Part shown: positions 1 through 5,394 of the stretch, piece by piece | Position numbering within the stretch: the stretch's first letter is position 1 | Layout of the letters: each line of letters opens with the position of its first letter | Assembly: GCA_003601795.1 (NCBI GenBank) | Contig: PIXU01000242.1 | Location: 1-8,975 of the forward strand | Origin: Candidatus Methanophagales archaeon | GTDB lineage: Archaea; Halobacteriota; Syntropharchaeia; Alkanophagales; Methanospirareceae | Length of the DNA stretch: 8,975 nucleotides | Direction: 5' to 3' | Notes under the pieces: model-generated | The model's database searches: none | What the model saw: the letters and a program-made list of their open reading frames with translations, nothing else | Told to the model about the DNA's origin: nothing | Program-made: the position numbers and the translations under genes

Positions 1-14
1 AATTTTTCCTCCAT
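1..14 (-). CDS. possible first codons of the next minus-strand gene (partial)
   Basis: Read on the minus strand, an ATG at 14..12 opens a frame M-E-E-K that runs off the window. A purine-rich GAGGGAGATT lies about 4 to 7 bases upstream and could act as a ribosome binding site. Only four codons are visible, so nothing can be said about the product. The gene would follow tpiA in the same direction after about 94 bases. This is weak evidence and could be chance. Confidence 0.22.
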
Positions 15-108
15 TCTAATCTCCCTCTTTCGATATTTTCAGCATCTTTAGTTTTAGAACTACCTCTCTATGCCTAACATCTATCTCATTTCAAAGCTTC
101 CTTGAACG
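15..108. other. spacer downstream of tpiA, no clear feature
   Basis: This pyrimidine-rich (plus strand) spacer follows the tpiA stop codon. I see no stable hairpin, no convincing TATA box and no gene-sized frame in it. A nine-codon minus-strand frame (MLKISKEGD) ends just before the possible ATG at 14, but it is too short to call. Confidence 0.4.
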
Positions 109-852
109 TCACAGCCCCGACACCAAATCCAGCAATACCGCCTTCGGGTCCACCGCCTTAACCACGCCAGAAGCCAGCAGCACGCCGTCTGCACCCAGCG
201 CTATCGCAGCCCGAACGTCTTCTCCGTTTGTAACGCCTGCACCACAGAGCACAATGCTTTCCGCATCTACTTCCTTCACTTCTTTTACCGTATTCTCGAC
301 AATCCCGGGGTCCACCTTTGACACTGCCTGTCCGGTTCCTATCAGCTCTGGCGGCTCGACCGCAATGGCATACGGTTTCAATTCGGCAACTGCCCGGCTC
401 ACTGCGATATTATTCGTGCAAACAATCGTTAAGAGGTCTAAACTCGCCGCCTTTTTTATGATGTACTCTATGTCCGCTATTTTCAGCCTGTGCTCCGAAT
501 GATTGACAAGCGACCCTGCGGCACCCGCATCCTTTACGGACTCCAGTGTTGTGAATCCGGTATGGCTGCCCGGTTCCACGGCGTCAACGTGCTGTGCGAA
601 GCAAGGGATGTTCACCACAGAAGCTATCAGCGCAAGCTCGGCTTGTTGTGGGCAGATAGCAATGTTCGCCCCCGTCTCATCCGCAACCTCCTCACATATT
701 TCCGCGAGTTCAAATCCCTTCTCCCCCATTGATTCCGCATACGCCTTCTCATTTAACACAATCACCGGCGTTTCTATTTTCGCGCCTATCCCGCCACCTA
801 TTCCCAGTCCTTCTTCAGTTATCTCCTCTAATGCTGTCATTTCATTACTCAT
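109..852 (-). CDS. tpiA: triosephosphate isomerase, archaeal type
   Basis: Interconverts dihydroxyacetone phosphate and glyceraldehyde-3-phosphate in cytoplasmic glycolysis/gluconeogenesis. The 247-residue protein shows the TIM active site in order: the N-x-K motif in VLNEKAY (N34, K36), the electrophilic histidine H88 in AQHVD, the catalytic glutamate E166 in VEPPELIGTG, and the phosphate-binding loops GAGVTNGEDV (204-213) and LLASGVVKA (225-233). EPPELIGTG is typical of the short archaeal TIM class, usually about 220-230 residues. This one carries about 25 extra N-terminal residues, including a glycine-rich stretch at 16-23. I keep the start at 852 because a GGGGGG tract (863-868) sits 10 bases upstream; an internal ATG at 840 is the alternative and would remove only four residues. 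The stop of the upstream HAD gene is one base away, so the two are very likely co-transcribed. The family assignment is secure; the role of the extension is unknown. Confidence 0.95.
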   Translation of the reverse strand: MSNEMTALEEITEEGLGIGGGIGAKIETPVIVLNEKAYAESMGEKGFELAEICEEVADETGANIAICPQQAELALIASVVNIPCFAQHVDAVEPGSHTGFTTLESVKDAGAAGSLVNHSEHRLKIADIEYIIKKAASLDLLTIVCTNNIAVSRAVAELKPYAIAVEPPELIGTGQAVSKVDPGIVENTVKEVKEVDAESIVLCGAGVTNGEDVRAAIALGADGVLLASGVVKAVDPKAVLLDLVSGL

Positions 853-853
853 A

Positions 854-1549
854 TTACAAAATCCCCCCTATATCTTCTATTCCTCGCACTAAAAAAGTTG
901 GTTTATAATTATATCCTTCTTTCTCCTCTCCTCTATAAATAAAAACCGAATCAATGCCTGCCCTCCTGGCTGCTAAAACACCCACGGGACTATCATCCAC
1001 CAATACCGCCTCCTCCTTGCTCGTGTTTAATTCACTTAACACCTTGTTTATGTAAAAAGGATTTGGCTTCCTGTTATCCAGACTTTCTAACTCGCTCTGA
1101 CGCCCGTACCATATCCTGAAGTACGGTTTCAGCCCGAAGTGCTCTAACGCGTAGTCCACACATGCTTGTTGTGAATCGCTCACCACCGCAAGATACGATT
1201 TTACACTGAGGTATTTTATTACCGCCTCAGAACCTTTATAGGGCTTTATTTCGCCTCGCTGCATCGCGTCTATCTTCGCTTCTATAACGTCTTTCTCTCT
1301 GCGTGCCCAGAACTCCGCACAATCTAACTCAAATCTATCGCAGAATGCTCTCACGCCCTGAGCTCCATCAGAAAATAGCGGGGCAAGAAAATACTTATCT
1401 ATTTCCGCAATGCTGAGATTTAACCCATAATTGCTCAGCGTTTTTCTGAATGCTTCGTATGCCCACTCGTGTGCTACTGCTCCATCCCCACGTGAATCCA
1501 GGAACGTCCCGTCCATGTCAAAAATGACAACTTTGTATTCAGTTCCCAT
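854..1549 (-). CDS. HAD-superfamily phosphatase, subfamily IA (phosphoglycolate phosphatase/beta-phosphoglucomutase-like)
   Basis: A probable soluble phosphatase that works through an aspartyl-phosphate intermediate. From the ATG at 1549 the protein has 231 residues and all four HAD motifs: motif I FDMDGTF (nucleophile D11, acid/base D13), motif II VVSDS (S124), motif III lysine K161 in NRKPNPF, and motif IV LVDDSP (D185, D186) followed by VGVLAARRAG. A helical cap of roughly 80 residues lies between motifs I and II, as in the PGP/beta-PGM/epoxide-hydrolase branch. The substrate cannot be read from sequence. Its position directly before tpiA makes 2-phosphoglycolate, a classic TIM inhibitor, an attractive but untested candidate. 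A TTG at 1564 would add five residues (MSKFI). It lies about 26 bases below the palindromic TATA at 1584-1595, so a leaderless TTG start is possible, but the ATG gives the usual short lead into motif I. Confidence 0.88.
   Translation of the reverse strand: MGTEYKVVIFDMDGTFLDSRGDGAVAHEWAYEAFRKTLSNYGLNLSIAEIDKYFLAPLFSDGAQGVRAFCDRFELDCAEFWARREKDVIEAKIDAMQRGEIKPYKGSEAVIKYLSVKSYLAVVSDSQQACVDYALEHFGLKPYFRIWYGRQSELESLDNRKPNPFYINKVLSELNTSKEEAVLVDDSPVGVLAARRAGIDSVFIYRGEEKEGYNYKPTFLVRGIEDIGGIL
863..868 (-). promoter_or_regulatory. Shine-Dalgarno-like G tract for tpiA
   Basis: The minus-strand sequence TAGGGGGGATT lies inside the 3' end of the HAD gene, 10 bases before the tpiA ATG at 852. It resembles GGAGGTGAT and is what selects the longer tpiA start. 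Confidence 0.5.
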
Positions 1550-1583
1550 AATGAATTTACTCAAGTTATATATACTCTTTTTC

Positions 1584-1595
1584 TTTTTATAAAAA
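1584..1595. promoter_or_regulatory. palindromic TATA element between the divergent HAD-tpiA and yjbQ units
   Basis: TTTTTATAAAAA is an exact 12-bp palindrome, centred at 1589.5 between two divergent transcription units. The centre is 32.5 bases before the yjbQ ATG (1622), predicting a leader of about 6 bases. It is about 40 bases before the HAD ATG (1549), or 25.5 before its TTG (1564). A second TATA-like run, GTATATATAAC on the minus strand at about 1565-1575, lies nearer the HAD start but is too close for the usual archaeal spacing. TBP binding to either face could serve both directions. Confidence 0.5.
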
Positions 1596-1621
1596 AGAAA
1601 ACCTGTGCTAAAAGAAAAGAA

Positions 1622-2038
1622 ATGAGCGTTGTAACGAAGGAACTGCGGTTTGATACAAGAGGAGAAGTGGAGATGGTAGATATAACTGAGAAGGTAAACA
1701 GCAAGCTGAGAGAATCGGGCATCGTGGATGGAACGGTAACTATTTTTGTGCCCGGTGCGACAGGAGCAGTGACGACCATTGAATACGAGCCGGGTCTGTT
1801 GAAAGATTTCCCCGATGCGTTGGAGAGATTATTCCCGAAAGGAATAGACTATGAGCATGAGCTCAGATGGCACGATGGGAACGGGCATTCGCATGTAAGA
1901 GCATCCTTTCTGGGCCCCTCGCTAACCGTGCCTTTCGGAAATAAAAAGATGCTGTTAGGGACGTGGCAGCAGGTTGTGTTTGTCGAATTGGATAATAAGA
2001 GAAGGTCGAGAAGAATAATTCTTCAGATATTGGGATAG
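1622..2038 (+). CDS. yjbQ: YjbQ/UPF0047 family protein (secondary thiamine-phosphate synthase-like)
   Basis: A full-length, 138-residue member of the small YjbQ family. The diagnostic C-terminal half is intact: WHDGNGHSHVRASFLGPS (83-100) with H84, H89 and H91, then LTVPF, then LGTWQQVVFVELDNKRRSRR (112-131). The histidines and the acidic residue in TTIEYEPG (E54) are the likely metal site. E. coli YjbQ has weak thiamine-phosphate synthase activity, which is where the database name comes from; the physiological role is unsettled. The N-terminal half carries VPGATGAVTTIEYEPGL, a form I associate with archaeal members, where bacterial proteins have a His-Thr pair. The ATG is preceded by no Shine-Dalgarno sequence but by a TATA element at near-leaderless distance. 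The TAG stop is a single base from the convergent ATPase stop codon. The family call is confident; the function is not. Confidence 0.92.
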   Translation: MSVVTKELRFDTRGEVEMVDITEKVNSKLRESGIVDGTVTIFVPGATGAVTTIEYEPGLLKDFPDALERLFPKGIDYEHELRWHDGNGHSHVRASFLGPSLTVPFGNKKMLLGTWQQVVFVELDNKRRSRRIILQILG

Positions 2039-2039
2039 A

Positions 2040-3182
2040 TTAGAGAACCTTCCTTTTTAACCAATTTTCAAACACAGGGTCTTCTATAACATAAAATCCC
2101 TTCTCTTTTTTTGCGATATATCCTTTTTCCTCTAAATAGCCTAAATAGACGCTAATCGCATTTGGAACGGTTTTGATCTCCTTCGCTATTTTAGATGGTG
2201 TTTGAAGACCCTTAGCTATTGCAACCAAAACTTCTCTTTCTTTTGAACCCAGATTATCAAAATTATCTTTAAATACGATGTCTCCTTCCTCTTCTATGAA
2301 TTCGTCTTCCGCCTCTTTTACCGCCGCGAGCGTTATTCTCTCCCTCTTCTCCATAATCTTCCCTAAAAATTGAACGTAAAACGGTATTCCACGGGAAAAA
2401 TCATAGACCTCATCAATCGCATCTTCAGAGATATATGATAAATTCTTTATCAACAATTCACTAGCGTATTTTTTTTCTAAAGGTCCTACTTCTTTTACGA
2501 TAAATTGCCCGTAAAACGCGGATGCGGAATTTATTGTGACTATCTTCATTGTATGCCTGATAGAGCCAGAGATACAAAGAACTACATGTTCTTGGTCCTC
2601 ATGAATCGTTCTTATTTTCTTAATAAAACTCTCACCAACTTTTTTACCAGCTTTAAGATTCATTAGAGCGGGGAATTCATCTATAAGCAAAACACATTTT
2701 GTATTTGTTTCTTTTGCTAATTCTTCTGGTAAATTCCAGCAATCTTCAACAAGTTTATCATAATTCGCCTTTGATTCGTCAAAACTTAAAAGAAATTCAA
2801 CTTCATCTTTTATTTTAATACTGATATTCAATTCTCTCAGTATTTCTTTCAATAAAGAGAATGATGCCTTTAACAAATTCCTTGCTTTATATTTTAATGT
2901 CAAATGATGTTTATATGCGTCTAATACGGCAACAGTAAAATCTCTGATAAAATTACTTAATTTATCATTCATCAAATCCCAAACAGAAAAATAAACTGCA
3001 ACTATGTCTTCCTCTTCTTCCAACCTCCTTTGTACTTCTTTAAAGATTGATGTTTTTCCAATTCTTCTTCTACCATAGAGGGCATAACCCGTAAAGGAAT
3101 TTTTTAGGTCATACATTATATCCTCCATAAGTTTCTCTCTATTGATAAAACTCTCTCCTTTAACAGGACGTAGGCTAAACAT
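2040..3182 (-). CDS. archaeal AAA+ ATPase (ATPase_2 type) with C-terminal winged helix
   Basis: A 380-residue P-loop ATPase. Visible in order: an N-terminal segment FINREKLMEDI (12-22), where this family usually has F-x-x-R-x-x-E-L; Walker A GRRRIGKTS (37-45); Walker B VLLIDE (164-169); a sensor-1-like strand VVLCISGSIRHTM (200-212); a lid region around RGIPFYVQFLG (264-274); a winged-helix domain at about 311-362; and a closing DPVFENWLKRKVL of the type that ends many archaeal ATPase_2 proteins. Such proteins are numerous in archaea, mostly uncharacterised, and often behave as accessory or mobile genes. The coding sequence is markedly A+T-rich: 2701-2760 has 18 G/C in 60 bases, against 27 in 60 at 241-300 within tpiA. 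That suggests different ancestry from its neighbours. It appears to be transcribed alone from a TATA-like sequence near 3226-3237 with a palindrome just downstream. The ATG at 3182 is the only reasonable start. The role (regulator, STAND-like sensor or defence-related) cannot be decided. Confidence 0.88.
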   Translation of the reverse strand: MFSLRPVKGESFINREKLMEDIMYDLKNSFTGYALYGRRRIGKTSIFKEVQRRLEEEEDIVAVYFSVWDLMNDKLSNFIRDFTVAVLDAYKHHLTLKYKARNLLKASFSLLKEILRELNISIKIKDEVEFLLSFDESKANYDKLVEDCWNLPEELAKETNTKCVLLIDEFPALMNLKAGKKVGESFIKKIRTIHEDQEHVVLCISGSIRHTMKIVTINSASAFYGQFIVKEVGPLEKKYASELLIKNLSYISEDAIDEVYDFSRGIPFYVQFLGKIMEKRERITLAAVKEAEDEFIEEEGDIVFKDNFDNLGSKEREVLVAIAKGLQTPSKIAKEIKTVPNAISVYLGYLEEKGYIAKKEKGFYVIEDPVFENWLKRKVL

Positions 3183-3205
3183 TTTATTCTACCAATATTT
3201 TTATT

Positions 3206-3223
3206 GACAATAAATTTGTTGTC
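3206..3223. promoter_or_regulatory. operator-like 18-bp palindrome in the ATPase promoter
   Basis: GACAATAAATTTGTTGTC is an inverted repeat with eight of nine base pairs complementary (only T3211/G3218 fails), centred on AAATTT. On the minus strand it lies directly after a TATA-like region (about 3226-3237) and just before the expected transcription start near 3203. A bound dimer there would block transcription of the ATPase gene. The ATPase itself has a winged helix and could be the ligand, but a separate regulator is just as likely. Confidence 0.5.
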
Positions 3224-3225
3224 TA

Positions 3226-3237
3226 TTTATATTTAAA
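3226..3237 (-). promoter_or_regulatory. candidate TATA box for the ATPase gene
   Basis: The minus strand reads TTTAAATATAAATAG here, overlapping the stop codon of the upstream amidotransferase-like gene. Centred at about 3230, it would place the start of transcription near 3203 and give a leader of about 20 bases. The surrounding sequence is so A+T-rich that the exact box is uncertain. Confidence 0.4.
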
Positions 3238-3877
3238 TATTTTCTTTTCTCAATCCAGCACAGAACCCATGTATCACCGAACGATTTTGCTCTCTCCCCA
3301 CGCAATATGCAATAAACCTTTCAGACGGATATTCGTGAATAGTCGTAGCAATAATCTCCCCTGCCCCGTATTTCGACACAACCAGAATCGCTTTCGTCTT
3401 CTCAGCTTTATCTCCTTTTATTCTTAATATTACTTCTCCCTCTGTCCCCGCCTCGTCGAAGTAGCCATCGCACATGCATTCTCCTTTTTCCACTATTGCT
3501 GCTGCTTTATGCTCCTTCACCACCTCTGTTCTTACCCGCCTCTTCTCCATCACGTATTTGATTTTTACAGGGAGCCAATTGTATGCATCCTTGTTTGAAA
3601 GCGCACCTGATACCAAAAGAACCCCTCCGGCCTTTACAAAATCCTTTATACGCACGCTATTTGCTCTGAGTCCCTTTAGCATTCCCGAATATCGTTCGTT
3701 CCCAAATCCCGCGGGCACTATCACTAACTTATAGCCAGTAAAGGAAAAGAACGGAGCAAACAACAGATCCGGTATTATTAGCTCACAATCAAACCCCTTA
3801 TCGGTGAGATGCTGCATAAAAGGCGTATCTTTATCCCATAACAACGCTATTTCTCGTTTCGGTTCGTTATTCGTCAT
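3233..3877 (-). CDS. class I glutamine amidotransferase-like fold protein, apparently without nucleophile cysteine
   Basis: A 214-residue cytoplasmic protein with no signal peptide or membrane segment. The pattern is that of the flavodoxin-like GATase1/ThuA/DJ-1 superfamily: a first strand REIALLWD (8-15), a strand and glycine turn YKLVIVPAGFGN (49-60), a helix and strand RIKDFVKAGGVLLVSGAL (76-93), and a late segment KYGAGEIIATTIHEYPS (169-185). In active amidotransferases a Cys follows the central strand; here the corresponding stretch reads VLLVSGA, with no cysteine. HEY (181-183) sits roughly where a catalytic His-x-Glu would fall. It may be a non-catalytic or ligand-binding relative. The start is fixed by an ATGA overlap with the stop of the preceding four-cysteine gene, so the two are probably translated together. 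I do not recognise a specific family; the fold assignment is by eye. Confidence 0.7.
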   Translation of the reverse strand: MTNNEPKREIALLWDKDTPFMQHLTDKGFDCELIIPDLLFAPFFSFTGYKLVIVPAGFGNERYSGMLKGLRANSVRIKDFVKAGGVLLVSGALSNKDAYNWLPVKIKYVMEKRRVRTEVVKEHKAAAIVEKGECMCDGYFDEAGTEGEVILRIKGDKAEKTKAILVVSKYGAGEIIATTIHEYPSERFIAYCVGREQNRSVIHGFCAGLRKENI

Positions 3878-4242
3878 ACATTTTTCTTTAACACCACTAT
3901 GTCGGGTCGCGGCGAAGCTTTAGAGCCTGCAAATTCCTTTTTGCATCGTTCGCATAATTCCCTCACCGTTAGCGTGACTACCTCTTCGCTCCCCGGCAGC
4001 TTTCTCGCATATACAAACTCCGGCTCTACGCCAACGGATTTGCTTATCTCCTCTAATATCGCGCTTATCTTCTCCCTGAATACGTCTACGTCGTCATATT
4101 GCAGTCCACGCAGGTCTGCTGCGAAACCAACACAGCCGCACACCATCCCAAATACTTTTGCTTCCGGCACGAATATGTTTCCTATCAGATGCCTCAGCTC
4201 TTCTTCAAGCTTTTTCCTGCCTTCACTTATCTCTTCCTTCAT
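3874..4242 (-). CDS. uncharacterised small four-cysteine protein
   Basis: A 122-residue protein with no membrane segment. It has two cysteine pairs: C35-x-C37 in FGMVCGCVGF and C97-x2-C100 in ELCERCKKEF. Together they could bind zinc or an Fe-S cluster, but that is inference. The N-terminal 20 residues are a charged helix (KKLEEELRHL), and the middle resembles an alpha/beta domain. Its overall look recalls short conserved hypotheticals of methanogens (DUF5402 comes to mind, unverified). It is the first gene of a two-gene unit: its TGA stop overlaps the ATG of the amidotransferase-like gene by four bases. The ATG at 4242 has no Shine-Dalgarno sequence but lies 26.5 bases below the centre of a good TATA box, which predicts a leaderless mRNA starting at the A of this ATG. 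Confidence 0.82.
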   Translation of the reverse strand: MKEEISEGRKKLEEELRHLIGNIFVPEAKVFGMVCGCVGFAADLRGLQYDDVDVFREKISAILEEISKSVGVEPEFVYARKLPGSEEVVTLTVRELCERCKKEFAGSKASPRPDIVVLKKNV

Positions 4243-4264
4243 TTTTCTGCAAGATATTTCACTG

Positions 4265-4272
4265 TATATAAA
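4265..4272 (-). promoter_or_regulatory. TATA box for a leaderless transcript of the four-cysteine gene
   Basis: On the minus strand this is TTTATATA, a near-consensus archaeal box A. Its centre at 4268.5 is 26.5 bases from the ATG at 4242, the classic distance from TATA box to transcription start, so start of transcription and start codon should coincide. Confidence 0.65.
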
Positions 4273-4294
4273 GTATAACTTCCTTCTATTTAAG

Positions 4295-4325
4295 ACGCAG
4301 ATTTACACTGATTTACGCAGATTTA
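4295..4325 (+). repeat. three tandem 10-bp units (cgcagattta type)
   Basis: After an initial A, three 10-base units follow without gaps: cgcagattta (4296-4305), cactgattta (4306-4315) and cgcagattta (4316-4325). The outer two are identical and the middle one differs at three positions. They form the left arm of the inverted structure described at 4310-4376. Confidence 0.75.
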
Positions 4326-4376
4326 TTTTAGTTTGACCGGGTTGATTTTTTTCATCCATGTTAATCTGCGTTAATC
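4310..4376. repeat. inverted repeat of 10-bp units between the U32 genes and the four-cysteine gene
   Basis: The 16 bases at 4310-4325 match the reverse complement of 4361-4376 at 14 positions (core ACGCAGATT), with a 35-base loop between. The right arm also runs in 10-base steps (ttcatccatg, ttaatctgcg, ttaatcattt), and its end overlaps the TGA stop of the downstream U32 gene (4375-4377). A transcript of the U32 genes would fold into a long-loop hairpin right at the stop codon, so the element may act in termination or 3'-end protection. Tracts with this 10-base rhythm are, from memory, scattered between genes in many unrelated prokaryotes. Confidence 0.65.
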
Positions 4377-5394
4377 ATTTCACCACGCTCAAAACCTTAC
4401 TCGTTAGTCTATCGCAATAGTGGCATTCATCACAGATCTTGTTGCAGCTCTTCCATTGTTTTATGCTGCCGTCCAGGCGTTCGTTATCTATGTAGAACGC
4501 ATAGCGGAGTTCAGAAGGGCAATCAAGAAGTTCAAGCAGGTTTCCTTTAAATGACCGTCTTGAGTATGCCGTCATGCAATTTATTATCCAGTTCACCGCG
4601 TTTGCTCTACCCGCAATCTTGAACTTTTCTATCCCTATCTCCTCGTATTCCTTCATGTCCTCAGGTCTTATCCACGGCGACCTTATGATCTCCGACGGCT
4701 GTCGCATACGAATGGATATGCACTTATCAAAATAATAGTCGCCAAAGGTATTCAGGGGCTGGTTTCGTGCATTCAAAAAAGAAGACCGGGGGGTGGTAAT
4801 GTGCGAGAAGAGATTAAAATGCGAATACCGAAACGGGCACTTATAAAGACATGCTTCGTTCACAAGTATTCGGATGTCGCAATCCACGGCTCTCAGTATT
4901 GCTTCCAATGTTTGGAAGTCCCTGTTGATGTTTGTATCCACCGTGATTGTATCGGCGCCCAGGTCCTCAAAGAATTCAGCACGCTGCGGTGAATCTACAT
5001 GCGCTACACATGAAACAACCGTCTCCATCGGGAACTCCTTCAAAAGCTCAATTAGATACGGCTCTGCCACGGTAATGCCATCAACACCCGCCTTATTTAA
5101 TTCCCCAAAGTACCATTCGAACACCTTATAACCCTCAAAAGTCAGGTGATAGCCGCCCAGGCATGATGCATTTATCACAATGTTCATCTTTATGTCGTGC
5201 TGATGCGCATAAGCAGTCTGCTCTTTTATCTCTTCAACAGCCGCTCCGTGGAGCATCGCTCTTCCGCTGCCTACCACTTCCGGCGAGCCCGCCATGTAAA
5301 CCTCATCTACATTTTTCAAACCCTTTGCTTCCTTTGTTTCTATTATCTCCTTCAATGCGGGGAAATGACCAGGATGCGGAACTATCACTTTCAT
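4375..5394 (-). CDS. peptidase U32-family protein, downstream paralogue, with C-terminal Cys cluster
   Basis: A 339-residue TIM-barrel-like U32 protein, about two-thirds identical by eye to its upstream neighbour. Conserved parts include VPHPGHFPALKEII (5-18), a SPEVVGSGR loop (37-45), NKAGVDGITVAEPY (100-113), FFEDLGADTITVDTNINR (141-158), and NEACLYKCPFRYSHFN (179-194) with C182 and C186, then DKC (C225). The C-terminus has C317-x3-C321-x2-C324-x2-C327, a spacing suited to a [4Fe-4S] cluster. U32 members that are understood (UbiU/UbiV, RlhA, TrhP) are mostly Fe-S proteins in hydroxylation or RNA modification rather than proteases, and the canonical U32 protease signature is absent here. Its ATG overlaps the stop of the upstream paralogue by four bases (ATGA). 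A strong GGAGGTG lies 14 bases upstream, inside that gene's last codons, and no in-frame start lies closer to it. The substrate is unknown. Confidence 0.85.
   Translation of the reverse strand: MKVIVPHPGHFPALKEIIETKEAKGLKNVDEVYMAGSPEVVGSGRAMLHGAAVEEIKEQTAYAHQHDIKMNIVINASCLGGYHLTFEGYKVFEWYFGELNKAGVDGITVAEPYLIELLKEFPMETVVSCVAHVDSPQRAEFFEDLGADTITVDTNINRDFQTLEAILRAVDCDIRILVNEACLYKCPFRYSHFNLFSHITTPRSSFLNARNQPLNTFGDYYFDKCISIRMRQPSEIIRSPWIRPEDMKEYEEIGIEKFKIAGRANAVNWIINCMTAYSRRSFKGNLLELLDCPSELRYAFYIDNERLDGSIKQWKSCNKICDECHYCDRLTSKVLSVVK

Noticed and set aside
503..892. 129-codon plus-strand open frame antisense to tpiA
   Set aside because: It is the complement of a conserved TIM coding sequence and its Ser/Ala/Pro-rich translation is typical of such shadows.
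2036..2042. yjbQ and ATPase stop codons one base apart, considered as a regulatory antisense arrangement
   Set aside because: Tight convergent ends are common in compact archaeal genomes; no hairpin or T-run specific to the junction was seen.
3899..4336. 145-codon plus-strand open frame antisense to the four-cysteine gene and running into the repeat element
   Set aside because: Ser/Thr-rich shadow translation with no ribosome binding site; the minus-strand gene has promoter, overlap and motif support.
4295..4376. Short repeats considered as a CRISPR array
   Set aside because: Units are 10 bases with no spacers between them and the second set is inverted; no cas gene is nearby.
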